From Hyalangium versicolor (GTDB lineage: Bacteria; Myxococcota; Myxococcia; Myxococcales; Myxococcaceae), in assembly GCF_020103695.1 (NCBI RefSeq), contig NZ_JAHXBF010000025.1:108105-172104 (forward strand): a stretch of 64,000 nt of DNA. Direction: 5' to 3'. This document shows, piece after piece, positions 25,072-33,799 of this stretch (the stretch's first letter is position 1; each line of letters starts with the position of its first letter). The position numbers and the translations under genes were made by a program. The notes beneath the pieces were generated by a model. That model was not told where the DNA came from. It searched no databases and saw only the letters and a program-made list of their open reading frames with translations.

Positions 25072-25995
25072 ATGCTCACTCCAAGGCACAGCGCCCTCCT
25101 ACTCCTGATTCTTCTCTCTGCCTGCGCCTCGATGGAACCGCTCCCGGGAGAGCGAGCGGACCCGAGTCCGAGACTCACCAACCTTCAGCGCGCGGCCCAG
25201 TACCCCTGGATGGATGACGGCCATTGCGTGGTGCGAGAAGCCTCCAACAAATGGCCGATCCTGGCAGAGAGGTGCTTTCACGCGCTCGATCACGACAGGA
25301 TCAGGTTTCGTGATGTCACAGGACAATGCGCCGTCGCCTCCGCGCCTGCGGCTGCCGCAGCAATGGGTGTAGGGCTCTGCCTCTTTGCGTCACCGGCAGT
25401 CATCACTGGGGCAGTGATTGTCATTGCCACCGTGGTGGTGGCGATTGCCATCAAAGAAGGACTGGATGCTTATGAACGGAGCGCATCCAGCGAGCGCGCG
25501 AAGCGTAAGATACAGATACGGCCATCCAGTGAGCAGGAACCCGTGACGAACAGAGAGCCCACGCCGAGGGGCTTGGGGCGGGACTGGCTTCCACCCGTCT
25601 CATCCGATTCAACGGAGCCCCGCCCTGAGTGCAGGCCCGTCCCGGTACCGCACCTTGGCGGAGATGCCGCACATAACGAGTGCGCCGACGAGTTTCCGCC
25701 GAACCGCTACCCCGGTATGGACGTGCTAGTGAACGGCAAGCGCTTCGATGCGCTGCAAGTCGGAGTGCGAGTTTTGTGGGAGATCAAGACTGATCAATTT
25801 GACACGTATAGTGAGTTCCTCCAGGAGCAGGTGGGCGAAACTCAAGTGGAAGCGCTTCTGGAAGAGCGCAGGATTGCGCAGGCATGTGGATATGGCTTCG
25901 TCATTGGGGTGAGCAGTGCTGCGCACAGACAGGCACTGCTCGACTTGGAGCCCTCCCTTGCCCCTCATATCGTTGTTACGGGGTGCAAACGATGA
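25072..25995 (+). CDS. Lipoprotein with C-terminal PD-(D/E)XK-like nuclease domain (DUF6310-like); candidate SitA-type toxin
   Basis: 307 residues from ATG 25072 (GTG 25066 possible). Lipobox LLSAC, Cys at 18. A short Cys-containing region with HCVVREASNKWPILAERC (about 50-67) is followed by a long hydrophobic Ala/Val segment (about 88-125) that could span or enter a membrane, a Pro-rich hinge (140-195), and a C-terminal alpha/beta domain (about 205-307). That domain holds GKRFDAL and, 9 residues later, LWEIKTDQFD: the D-x(n)-E-x-K pattern of restriction-endonuclease-fold toxins. The architecture matches myxobacterial SitA toxins, lipoproteins with variable C-terminal effectors moved by outer-membrane exchange. 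The downstream gene overlaps by 4 bp. Toxin function is inference. Confidence 0.72.
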   Translation: MLTPRHSALLLLILLSACASMEPLPGERADPSPRLTNLQRAAQYPWMDDGHCVVREASNKWPILAERCFHALDHDRIRFRDVTGQCAVASAPAAAAAMGVGLCLFASPAVITGAVIVIATVVVAIAIKEGLDAYERSASSERAKRKIQIRPSSEQEPVTNREPTPRGLGRDWLPPVSSDSTEPRPECRPVPVPHLGGDAAHNECADEFPPNRYPGMDVLVNGKRFDALQVGVRVLWEIKTDQFDTYSEFLQEQVGETQVEALLEERRIAQACGYGFVIGVSSAAHRQALLDLEPSLAPHIVVTGCKR

Positions 25996-26747
25996 CAGTG
26001 AACGGTCGCCTCCTTCTTTCCGTCTGCGCACCAGCACTCGAGGGCGACGATGGCCGCACACTCACGGTCGTCCGTGGGATGGAACGGGCGCTTCCCGGCT
26101 TGCGCTTGGAGTGGGAGGTCACCAAAGAGGGGCAGCCCATAGCGTTGCCGCTGCGTGATGCGTGGCTCGCTGAGGCAGCAAATCGCGGGAAGTTCCCGCT
26201 CCTATGCAATGGCGACGAGAGCACCCCCGTGACGATCGCCGGGTTACAGAGACCCGCGAGTTTGATCCCAGGTGGCCAGCCGCAGCTTCAGGTCCATGCG
26301 AAGCTGCCACTAGATGCGACCGTCATCGCGGCGGCGGCAGAGTTGCTGGAGCGCGTAGCAGAGGGCGCACGCGCTTTCTGGGGGCATGCGTCGCCGAAGG
26401 GCTTCGGCTCGGAAGTCGCGCAGCAGATGCGCAGCTCAGCTCAGGGACCGAAGAGTTCACCCCGCGGGCTTCCCATGCTCACCCCCCCAGAGGAACTCCG
26501 CTCACCCGAGATTCCGCATTACCTGGGGTGGCTGAACTACTGGTCTGCTGCTACCGCGCAGGCCATCGGCTTCCCGGATCCTGCCCGCGACGCCGAGTTG
26601 CTGATGCGGGCGCGGCGCACGGCGTCGGGTGGGTGGATCGTGCAGTTCACCGATGCGCCGCTCGACCTCGACAACCCCGCCCACTTAGACGCGCTCAAGC
26701 AGGCCTACGAGCGATTCCCCGAGATCGGCGGGCGCGCTGCACCTTGA
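25992..26747 (+). CDS. DUF5953-like protein, candidate immunity partner
   Basis: 251 residues, soluble, no signal peptide. Starts in an ATGA overlap with the nuclease-domain lipoprotein, implying strict co-expression. Recognisable blocks include ARAFWGHASPKGFGSEVAQQ (about 126-145), the PEIPHYLGWLNYWSAATAQAIGF stretch (about 171-193) and a C-terminal LERF-like end (YERFPEIGG). It resembles the DUF5953 proteins seen almost only in myxobacteria beside such lipoproteins. A cytoplasmic protein translated directly after a nuclease-domain lipoprotein fits an immunity factor; this is inference from arrangement, with no known biochemical role. Confidence 0.68.
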   Translation: MTVNGRLLLSVCAPALEGDDGRTLTVVRGMERALPGLRLEWEVTKEGQPIALPLRDAWLAEAANRGKFPLLCNGDESTPVTIAGLQRPASLIPGGQPQLQVHAKLPLDATVIAAAAELLERVAEGARAFWGHASPKGFGSEVAQQMRSSAQGPKSSPRGLPMLTPPEELRSPEIPHYLGWLNYWSAATAQAIGFPDPARDAELLMRARRTASGGWIVQFTDAPLDLDNPAHLDALKQAYERFPEIGGRAAP

Positions 26748-26836
26748 GGTCCGCTCTTCCCTAAGAAGACGCTCGCGGTTGGAGACGAGACCTGCACGGA
26801 GTGCAGAGAGCAGGCGACGGCGCAACAGCGGATACG

Positions 26837-27793
26837 TCAGGACGATGCCTTGAACGCCTCCAGCAGCATGACGAGATTGGAGGCAGTCAGGTGCAGAGCA
26901 TAGGCCGCCAGATAGCCCGGAACCTCCACGGGCTCTTCACCCTGGCCATGGCCGCCGAGCTTGTTGCGGACTGTGGGGACTCCAGCCTCAAGCGTTTGCC
27001 GAAGCCCGGTGAAGTGCGCCTGCATCGACTGGGGAATCAGCTCCTTGTCGAAGATGATGGTGATGAGATTGCGCGCGCCAGCAACATCTGGGTAATCCCA
27101 GCTCTTCCGCTTGCAAATCGTCTTCATCGTGCTCTCGAATGCCTTGAGGGCATCAACGAGCGCCTCCTTGTGCTTCCCATGGCGGTAGTGCTCAAAGGCA
27201 GAACGAAATTCTTCGTCGGCTCCCTCAAAGCCCTCTTCGAACAGGAGCTTCAGCGCGGGCTTTACGACTTCGGCGTGCACAAGCGCTGAATCGACACGGA
27301 TGATGAGCCCCGATTCGAACTGGTAGCCGACGCCACTCTCTTTGAATCGGCCGTTCAGCTCGGCAATGAGGGCGTCAAAGGCTTTGGGTCCCAGGTGTGG
27401 AGGATAACTGTTTCGCTGCGCATTGTTCCAAAACATACTAAAAGTCAGCTCGATAATGTCGAGTGCCTGTTCTGGTTTACAGGCCAGCAGGAAGCCGCAG
27501 CATTCGTCTTCATATTCGTCATATCCATGATTGCCCACCGCGAGATAGCTGTCATATCCATGACGGCCCTCCACGAGACGGAACAAGCCGTATTCCCGGC
27601 ATAGTAAGTCGCGAATCCCCTTGTATACTTTGAAGGCAAATGAACCTTCATAAGACTTGCCGAACCCCTCCTTCCAAAGGTGGATGACCTGCACCCGCAG
27701 TTGCTCGGGAACAGTGTCGTAGCTGTAGACATCAGGAACATCGCCGCGCTCTGCTCGCCGCTTGCGCTTCGAAAAGAGATCATAGATGGGCAT
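26837..27793 (-). CDS. AbiJ-like abortive-infection protein (STM4504/CBY_0614 type)
   Basis: 318 residues from ATG 27793. The N-terminus MPIYDLFSKRKRR and the following region match the AbiJ N-terminal domain 4 seen in the STM4504/CBY_0614 family. The C-terminal part (about 215-318) with VDALKAFESTMKTICKRK and VRNKLGGHGQG..AAYALHLTASNLVMLLEAF matches the 'abortive infection C-terminal' module, whose RNKxxxHG-type motif is HEPN-like (probable RNase). Predicted cytoplasmic phage-defence protein. The GC content and RBS (a T-rich leader with no clear Shine-Dalgarno) are unlike the neighbours, suggesting transfer. It converges on the lipoprotein toxin/immunity pair. Confidence 0.8.
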   Translation of the reverse strand: MPIYDLFSKRKRRAERGDVPDVYSYDTVPEQLRVQVIHLWKEGFGKSYEGSFAFKVYKGIRDLLCREYGLFRLVEGRHGYDSYLAVGNHGYDEYEDECCGFLLACKPEQALDIIELTFSMFWNNAQRNSYPPHLGPKAFDALIAELNGRFKESGVGYQFESGLIIRVDSALVHAEVVKPALKLLFEEGFEGADEEFRSAFEHYRHGKHKEALVDALKAFESTMKTICKRKSWDYPDVAGARNLITIIFDKELIPQSMQAHFTGLRQTLEAGVPTVRNKLGGHGQGEEPVEVPGYLAAYALHLTASNLVMLLEAFKASS

Positions 27794-27958
27794 GGAGCAA
27801 AAAATACCACCAGACCGGCAGGACGCGTGGCGCACTCGCGCACCTGCCCCGAAAAGACGGCAATCAGAGCGGACACCGCCGACAGGGAGGACGCGGCCAT
27901 TCCTGAGATCAGAATTCCTGCTTGGCACTACGCTCGTGGTGAGCGCCTCCAAGAAGAA

Positions 27959-27985
27959 GGGGCCCGCGGCAGTCCCGCGAGCCCC
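27959..27985 (-). terminator. Terminator of the choice-of-anchor A gene
   Basis: Eleven-base arms (27959-27969 and 27975-27985, one mismatch) with a 5-base loop, GC-rich. On the minus strand the stem is followed by CCTTCTTCTTGG. It lies 30 bp beyond the stop of the minus-strand gene at 28015. Confidence 0.6.
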
Positions 27986-28014
27986 CTCTCACTTCACACG
28001 AGGCAGGAACCCTC

Positions 28015-29226
28015 TCAGGTGCCCACGCCGTCCACGCAGGCCCCGAAGGGACGCAGCGGGGCGAGGTGGCCCTCCGCGTTCCCCGACAGCGAGCCGGCGT
28101 AGATGCCACCGTCAAAGCTGCCGTTGTTGAAGTCGAAGTAGGCCTGGGGTGCCAACACCGTACCGAAGAAGCCGTAGTTGAAGGCGTTCAGATACACGGC
28201 GTTCGGGAAGTTGAAGAGCACGCCCGTCGCATCCGCTCCACTGTACGAGTTGGAGAAGTTGGCGATCGTCGCCTCGGTGCCAATCACGTTCACCACCGCG
28301 ATCGAACCCGACGGCACGGTCAGGGAGAAGTACCTCGTGCTGCTCAGCTGGTTGGTGGTGATCTCGAACACGTTCACCTTCGTGTTCGTGCCCTGCAGGT
28401 AGAGGCCACCCCAGGACTGGAACTGCGTGGTGCCATTCACCTTCATGCTGCCGATGATGGTGGACAGTTCCGCCACCTCCGCGGCCCGCTGGAAGGGGTC
28501 GAAGGACAGGCCCTCGGACAGCGCGCCCCGGTAGAACGTCACCGTCCCGTTGGCGGTGGTGCTCTCCCCGTAGTGCGCGTCCCCGAAGACGCCGCCGTGG
28601 CGGATGTTCAGCGCTCCGCCCGCAACCAGCACGTCGTCCGTCTGGTCCGGCGCCAGATCCGCGCCCAGCGAGAAGTGCTCCAAGTCGATGTTGCCAGCGG
28701 CCGCCACCTTGCCTCGCACATCGTGGCCACCGGTGTAGTTGCCGCTCACGAACACGTTGTAGTCGTTGAGCAGCACGTCCACGCAGACCTGCGTGGTGCG
28801 AGACATCGTGATGGTCACCGTACGAGCTGCCTCCACGTTGCCCGCGTTGTCCTTCGCGTAATACGTGATCGTCGTCGTCCCCTCGCGGTTGATGAGCGGG
28901 GCATACGCCAGCACGCCATCCTTCTGGCCGCTGCCCGTCACCGCTCCGCTGAGAGTCCAGTAGATCGTCTGCACTCCGGATGAGTCATCCGTCGCCTCGA
29001 GACGGACCGCCACATCGCTGTGGTACACGCCATTCGAATCGGCCTTCGCCTCGACGAAGGCCGTGCTCTGCGGTGGGGTGGTGTCCGCGGCCTCCAACGA
29101 AGGAACAGCACTCGTGAGCTGAAATGCTGGCGTCTCCTTCGCGTCCGTCCCCGTCATCTCCGGGGCCCCGCACGCGGTAGCCGTAAAGGCCAGAAACACC
29201 AACTCATAGATGGACTTTCTCTTCAC
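28015..29226 (-). CDS. Choice-of-anchor A family lipoprotein with Ig-like (OmpL47-type) domain
   Basis: 403 residues. Lipobox TATAC with Cys at 19. Residues about 48-140 form an Ig/OmpL47-like beta domain (DTTPPQST...ATDDSSGVQTIYW...TTITYYAKDNAGNVE) and 145-395 the choice-of-anchor A domain, a surface beta-rich region found with diverse sorting signals. Typical phrases are NVFVSGNYTGGHDVRGKVAAAG, the VLFNFPNA box and the GTVLAPQA motif near the end. Probably an outer-membrane or surface protein; function unknown. Expressed alone, with a 5' region of 374 bp and its own terminator. Confidence 0.85.
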   Translation of the reverse strand: MKRKSIYELVFLAFTATACGAPEMTGTDAKETPAFQLTSAVPSLEAADTTPPQSTAFVEAKADSNGVYHSDVAVRLEATDDSSGVQTIYWTLSGAVTGSGQKDGVLAYAPLINREGTTTITYYAKDNAGNVEAARTVTITMSRTTQVCVDVLLNDYNVFVSGNYTGGHDVRGKVAAAGNIDLEHFSLGADLAPDQTDDVLVAGGALNIRHGGVFGDAHYGESTTANGTVTFYRGALSEGLSFDPFQRAAEVAELSTIIGSMKVNGTTQFQSWGGLYLQGTNTKVNVFEITTNQLSSTRYFSLTVPSGSIAVVNVIGTEATIANFSNSYSGADATGVLFNFPNAVYLNAFNYGFFGTVLAPQAYFDFNNGSFDGGIYAGSLSGNAEGHLAPLRPFGACVDGVGT

Positions 29227-29600
29227 AGGACTTCCTCCTCCCTGGCTCAGCCTCCGCGCCGCGGGGATGAGCCACAGGTTCCGTTTGCCCGACGCGTCCG
29301 GATTTCAGGAATACGGTACGCCCCCCTGTTTCACTGCCAGCATCAGCTTAATGGACTAAAGGGAAGAACCCTTCTGTAAAGTGCAGGTAGATCTTTATGA
29401 CCACCACGGCTAGTGGGTTATGGTCGTCTTCCAGCCCTTCTGAGGAATTCTCGAATTGATGTAGGCACGCGCTCGGAAGCCCCGGGCGCAAAGCCGCAAA
29501 TCGGGGATCCGAAAGGCACGTAGAACGCGCGCTTACGCTGTGCAGTGTTCGACAAGAGCCTCGGGCCGCGAGCCGAGCGCGGCGCAACGAAGCTTATGGA
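29227..29600. other. Intergenic region with a possible structured element
   Basis: 374 bp between the choice-of-anchor A gene and the stop of the next minus-strand gene; no open frame of credible coding character. It must contain the choice-of-anchor promoter and holds the nested hairpin listed separately. It is noticeably AT-richer between 29330 and 29460 than the surrounding genes. Confidence 0.5.
29474..29511. ncRNA. Possible structured RNA or cis-element (nested hairpin)
   Basis: CGG + CCCCG (29474-29476, 29480-29484) pair with CGGGG + CCG (29502-29506, 29509-29511), enclosing a second small hairpin GGC-GCAAA-GCC (29485-29495). The element is flanked by direct GGCACG copies at 29464-29469 and 29515-29520. 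Strand and function are unknown; it could be a leader element of the minus-strand gene at 29226 or an intergenic repeat. Confidence 0.25.
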
Positions 29601-30095
29601 TCAGAGCAGATCTCTCGGATCCAGCGAGCGGTGACGGGCCGTCACCACGCGCCACTCGCCATCCTGCTCCTTCTCGAAGGAGCCCTCGACGAGCCATGCG
29701 TTGATCACGCTCTCGCGAGCGAGCTGCTCCAGCTCCTGCGCCTCGGAGCGGGCGAAGATGAACCGCACCGTGAAGTCCCCCTTCGAGGGAGACACCTCGG
29801 TGACTTCCAGGCCCGTGTGGAAGATGCGGACCCACTGGCCTCGCAGCACCTGGGCCAGGAGGATGCCGCGCACCTGATCCTTGCTCCAGCCCTGACCGGA
29901 CTTGAAGCGCTCGGACACGCCCTCCATGAGCGCGCCCATGTCCTTCTCCTCGGCGGCGCGCGTCATCTGGACGATCTTCCGGGTGATGGCCTCCTCGACG
30001 GAGGGCTCCTCGCGAGGCCACAGGGCCAGCACCAGGCCGCCCACGAGCAGCGCCAGCACCAGCCCCATCACCCTCGAGCGAGAGAGCGTCAGCAT
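29601..30095 (-). CDS. Hypothetical membrane-anchored protein (NTF2-like)
   Basis: 164 residues. One N-terminal transmembrane helix (about 9-25, MGLVLALLVGGLVLAL) and a soluble domain. Helices EEAITRKIVQMTRAAEEKDMGALMEGVSERF and beta strands ending DGEWRVVTARHRSLDPRDLL recall the NTF2/SnoaL fold. Its start is 13 bp after the stop of the cNMP-domain gene, so it is co-transcribed with it. Function not known. Confidence 0.72.
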   Translation of the reverse strand: MLTLSRSRVMGLVLALLVGGLVLALWPREEPSVEEAITRKIVQMTRAAEEKDMGALMEGVSERFKSGQGWSKDQVRGILLAQVLRGQWVRIFHTGLEVTEVSPSKGDFTVRFIFARSEAQELEQLARESVINAWLVEGSFEKEQDGEWRVVTARHRSLDPRDLL

Positions 30096-30108
30096 GGCTC
30101 CCGCCGGC

Positions 30109-31446
30109 TCATGAGGCCTGGGCCTGCTCCGCCCCGATCACCAGCTCGTCCGCGTCGATGATTTCCGCGGGCCGCAGCGCCTCGGCCGTCTGCTTCTGCC
30201 GGCGCTCCGAGAGCTGCTCGAGGTACGTCTTGATGGTGGGGTACTCCTTCACCAGCTCCCCGAAGGCCTCGCGATCGATATAGGCGGTGGCCGTCTTGCG
30301 CGTGGAGACCACGGTGGCGGTTGCGGGCACACCCGTCAGCAGGGAGATCTCCCCGGCCACCTCGCCCTCGCGCAGCACGCCCAGACTGACCACGCCGCCG
30401 GCGGGATCGTCCTTCTGCACCACCAGCTCGCCGGCCAGCACCAGGAAGAGGCCCGGAGCCACTTCGCCCTCGGTGAGCGCCTTGTCCCGAGGCTGCAGCG
30501 CCCGGAACGTGAAGCGCCCCAGCAGCGCGGAGCGCTCGGACTCGGGCAGCTGCTGGAAGAGCGGCGAGGTGGAGATCATGTTGCGCGCCATGCGCTGCTG
30601 GGCGAACTCGGCCAGCATCTGCGGCACGGAGGGGAAGCTGCGCGCCACGGTGTTGAGGTGCTCGCGGCGGATCTCGAACACCTCCGTATCCACCACCGTG
30701 CTCACCGAGGCCGTGGGCGGCGTGCCGGTGATGAGGGACAGCTCGCCGAAGATGGAGCCACCGCCCAGGCGGCCCAGGGCCTTGCGCTGCCCGTCCACCA
30801 GCCGCGTCACCTCCGCCTTGCCCGCGACGATGACGTGCATGTGGTCGCCCGCGTCACCCTCCTGGCTGATCACCGTGTTCGCGGGGACGCTCTTCCACGT
30901 CATCCGCTGCACCAGATCCAGGAAGGCATCCCGCTCCAGGTCGGCGAAGAGCGGCAGCGGCGGCCGGCTGTTCGGGTCCGCCACGCCACCCGGATCCGGC
31001 GCGGCGAGCACCTCGAGGACGCGGGCGGTCAGCTCCTCGCCCATCAGCTCCAGCAGATCCGTCTCCACCTTGCCATCGAAGAGGGGATCCGGCGGCAGCG
31101 GCGGGGGCACGGACGCACGGCCCGGGGCGCTGCGCGCCGCACGCGCGTGGATGCGATCCAAGGTGTCCTTCAACCGGCGCTCCTGCGGAGCCAGCTCCAG
31201 CGCCAGCTTGCAGGCAGCCATGGCGGACAGCAGGTAGTCCCTGCGGAGCAGCCCCTCGGCACAGGCATGGTAGGCCGTGACCGCGCGCTCCCGCTCTCCC
31301 AGTTCCGCCAGACACCGCGCCGCGAGCATGCGCGAGCGGTGATCCGACGGCCTGCGACGGACGGCCTCGGCGAAGACGGCGAGGCCGCGCTCGAACTGGC
31401 GCTCCTCGAGCAGGTCCATGCCGAGCTCTCGCAGTGATTCACTCAT
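30109..31446 (-). CDS. Protein with TPR region and two cyclic-nucleotide-binding-like domains
   Basis: 445 residues from ATG 31446 (an ATG at 31452 adds two residues). N-terminal TPR-like helices (1-110), a Pro-rich linker, then two cNMP-binding beta barrels (about 175-295 and 300-420). Each has the phosphate-binding cassette region (FGELSLITGTPPTASV and AGEISLLTGVPATATV), but the Arg that contacts the cyclic phosphate in CRP/PKA is absent in both, so cAMP/cGMP binding is doubtful. No HTH is seen, so it is not a CRP-type regulator. It follows the FHA/TPR gene and precedes a small membrane protein on the same strand. Confidence 0.82.
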   Translation of the reverse strand: MSESLRELGMDLLEERQFERGLAVFAEAVRRRPSDHRSRMLAARCLAELGERERAVTAYHACAEGLLRRDYLLSAMAACKLALELAPQERRLKDTLDRIHARAARSAPGRASVPPPLPPDPLFDGKVETDLLELMGEELTARVLEVLAAPDPGGVADPNSRPPLPLFADLERDAFLDLVQRMTWKSVPANTVISQEGDAGDHMHVIVAGKAEVTRLVDGQRKALGRLGGGSIFGELSLITGTPPTASVSTVVDTEVFEIRREHLNTVARSFPSVPQMLAEFAQQRMARNMISTSPLFQQLPESERSALLGRFTFRALQPRDKALTEGEVAPGLFLVLAGELVVQKDDPAGGVVSLGVLREGEVAGEISLLTGVPATATVVSTRKTATAYIDREAFGELVKEYPTIKTYLEQLSERRQKQTAEALRPAEIIDADELVIGAEQAQAS

Positions 31447-31516
31447 TCCCAATCTCCCCGACGGTGGTGCGACAGTCGCTGTCGCCGCGGCGGCACCTTA
31501 CCCCACCCTCGAAGCT

Positions 31517-33637
31517 TCAAGGATTGAGTTCTCTCAGGTGGATCTGCGCCTTGTCCCGCAGCTCGGAGCCCTCGGGAGCGGTGTCGATGACAATCCTGAA
31601 TTTTTCCGCTGCGGACCGAGGATCCCGATCCTTCTCGACGTAGGCGCGCTGGTAGAGCTCTTCCACTTTGCTCTCGAGGCTGGCGAGCCCGTCCCGAGCG
31701 CGCTGATCATCCGGGTTGAGGCGGAGCGCCTCGCGGAAGTTCTTGCTGGCGCTGGCCACGTCATTGCGAGCCATGGCGGCCTTGCCCGCGCGCACCGAGG
31801 CCTCGGCGAGCTTCTCGTGGATGGTGTCCAGCAGGCCGCCAGAGAAGCCGATCTGCATGTAGAGCTCCTCGGACTTCTTCAAGGGCCGGACAGCGGCCTC
31901 CAGCGAGTTGGACTGGACCTTGCGCATGGCGTCCTCGAAGGTCCGGCCGAACTGGGGGATGAGGCGCTTGAGGTTCTTGGCGCGGTTGCGGATCTCCTCG
32001 TCGCCCTTGTTGGCCTCGACGACGCGATCGCACTCGAGCACGGCGCGATCATAGTCCCCGTTCTCGAACTTGCGCTCCACCGCGTCGAAGGCCTCGACGA
32101 TGAACTGAGCGCGCTTCTCCGCCGCCCGCTTGGCCGCCGCCGCCCGGCTGTTGCGATCCTGCTTCGCCTGGTTGGCGGCATCCTGGGCGATCGCCGCCTC
32201 CACTTCCTCTATCTTCGTGCGGTAGAGCGGCTGGGCGTTGGAGGGCAGCTTCGAGATGATCGCGCGCACGCCATCCAGATCCTGGGCCGCGAGCAGCTCG
32301 TCCGCCTTCTTCGTGTAGAAGGCGCCCTCGGCCTCTGTCAGCTCCTTGTCGAGCTTGGTGCGCTCCTCGTCGCTCTTGGCGGTGGTGCCCGTGGGGGCCG
32401 CGTCCAGCTTCTGGCGAGCCTCCTCGTAATTGCCCTCCTTCATCGCCGCGCGCACGGCCTGGAACGCCTCGATGACGGTGGCCTCGGCCCTGGCCGCCTT
32501 GGCCAGACCCTCTTCATCGATGCCGGGCTTGAGCTTCTCCGCCTCCTCGATGAGGCCGACGGCCTGCATGTACTCGCCCTCGCGGATCGCGGAGCGCGCC
32601 GCCTGCATCTTCGTGGCGGCCAGCGCCACCTTGGGATCGGGCGGAGGGGGCGCGGGCGGCTCCTTCTTCCCCAGGACGATGATCAGCACCACCACCAGCA
32701 CCACCAGGCCCACACCCGCGCCGCCGATGACGATGACCTTGTTGTCGCCCAGCTTGTTCTGGGGCCGCCGCGTGGGCACGGGCCGAATGGTGTCGATGGA
32801 GCGGACCTGCGTGCCCTCCTTGAAGCGCGGATCGTCCGGATCCACGTCCTCCTTGTTGGCCGCGGTGGCGTTGGCCGCCGCTGCCTTCCGGGCCGCGGCC
32901 TCCTCCTCCTTCTTCTTGGCCTCCTCTTCCTTCTTCTTCTTCGCCTCGGCCTCCTTCGCGTCCTGCTCGGCCTGGAGCTGCTTCACCGCCTCCAGCTCGT
33001 CCACGAAGCGCAGCAGCGTGCGGCCGATGACGATCTCGTCACCGTGCTTGAGCAGCTTCTCCTCGACGCGCTCGTCGTTGACCTTGGTGCCGGTGGCGCC
33101 GCCGAGATCCCTGAGCAGCGTGCCGGTGTCACCGTGGATCAGCTCCAGGTGGCGGCGGGAGACGGCCTGATCCGACAGGCGCAGGTCCACGTCCTTGCCG
33201 CGCCCCACCACCATGCGCACGCTCTTGAAGCGCCGCTTCTTGCCCGCGTCCGGCCCCTCGACCACTTGGAGCGAGATGGGCGGCCCGGTGCGCGTAGCAT
33301 CCGGGTTGTCATCCTCGTCCTCTTCGGGCTCCTCGTCCTCCAGGGCCCGCATCTCCTTGGAGACGACACGGGGATCGTCCCCCACGGGCGTACCCTCGGA
33401 GGGGTCCTCCTCCCCTTCCTCGCCGGGGAAGTGGTTGGAGGTGTGGTACTCCTCCTCCTGGGGGTCCTTCATGGACGGCTCGTCAGGCTCCTCTGCCGCC
33501 GGGGCAGAGCCCGGGCGTCTCTGGCCCTTGTTCCGGAAGGTGGGCGCAGGTCTCATTTCGGTACGATCGTTCTTCGACGCGCCACCTGAAGGCTTCGAGG
33601 AATCCGCGCGGGAAGAGGTCGGTCGGCGAGGGGGCAT
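31517..33637 (-). CDS. FHA-domain / transmembrane / TPR protein
   Basis: 706 residues. Disordered acidic/Pro N-terminus (1-110); FHA domain about 115-205 with VVGRGKDVDLRL, SRRHLEL and TKVNDERV, the phosphothreonine-binding residues of the family; then a Lys/Glu/Ala-rich coiled coil (about 215-260), one transmembrane helix (about 305-327, VIVIGGAGVGLVVLVVVL), a Pro-rich spacer and a long helical TPR-like region to the end. It probably reads phosphorylation by Ser/Thr kinases on one side of the membrane and scaffolds on the other. It starts a minus-strand group with the cNMP-domain gene 70 bp downstream. Confidence 0.85.
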   Translation of the reverse strand: MPPRRPTSSRADSSKPSGGASKNDRTEMRPAPTFRNKGQRRPGSAPAAEEPDEPSMKDPQEEEYHTSNHFPGEEGEEDPSEGTPVGDDPRVVSKEMRALEDEEPEEDEDDNPDATRTGPPISLQVVEGPDAGKKRRFKSVRMVVGRGKDVDLRLSDQAVSRRHLELIHGDTGTLLRDLGGATGTKVNDERVEEKLLKHGDEIVIGRTLLRFVDELEAVKQLQAEQDAKEAEAKKKKEEEAKKKEEEAAARKAAAANATAANKEDVDPDDPRFKEGTQVRSIDTIRPVPTRRPQNKLGDNKVIVIGGAGVGLVVLVVVLIIVLGKKEPPAPPPPDPKVALAATKMQAARSAIREGEYMQAVGLIEEAEKLKPGIDEEGLAKAARAEATVIEAFQAVRAAMKEGNYEEARQKLDAAPTGTTAKSDEERTKLDKELTEAEGAFYTKKADELLAAQDLDGVRAIISKLPSNAQPLYRTKIEEVEAAIAQDAANQAKQDRNSRAAAAKRAAEKRAQFIVEAFDAVERKFENGDYDRAVLECDRVVEANKGDEEIRNRAKNLKRLIPQFGRTFEDAMRKVQSNSLEAAVRPLKKSEELYMQIGFSGGLLDTIHEKLAEASVRAGKAAMARNDVASASKNFREALRLNPDDQRARDGLASLESKVEELYQRAYVEKDRDPRSAAEKFRIVIDTAPEGSELRDKAQIHLRELNP

Positions 33638-33799
33638 GGGTGTAGGCCGGTCCTTTGAGGCCGGGGCATCTTAGAGCGCCCGGCAGGCCAGGGGAATGCA
33701 CTGAGAGGTTCCCTGGAACACTCAGTGTGGGTTGGCCGTTGCCGGTGACGGAGGGCCCCGTTAGGGTCCTCTCATTTCACAGTGTCTTGGAGAATACGA

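Noticed and set aside
29461..29520. Class I cyclic-di-GMP (GEMM) riboswitch
   Set aside because: GGGCGCAAAGCC resembles one half of the GEMM core, but the AGGGCAAACC half and a suitable downstream gene on that strand are missing.
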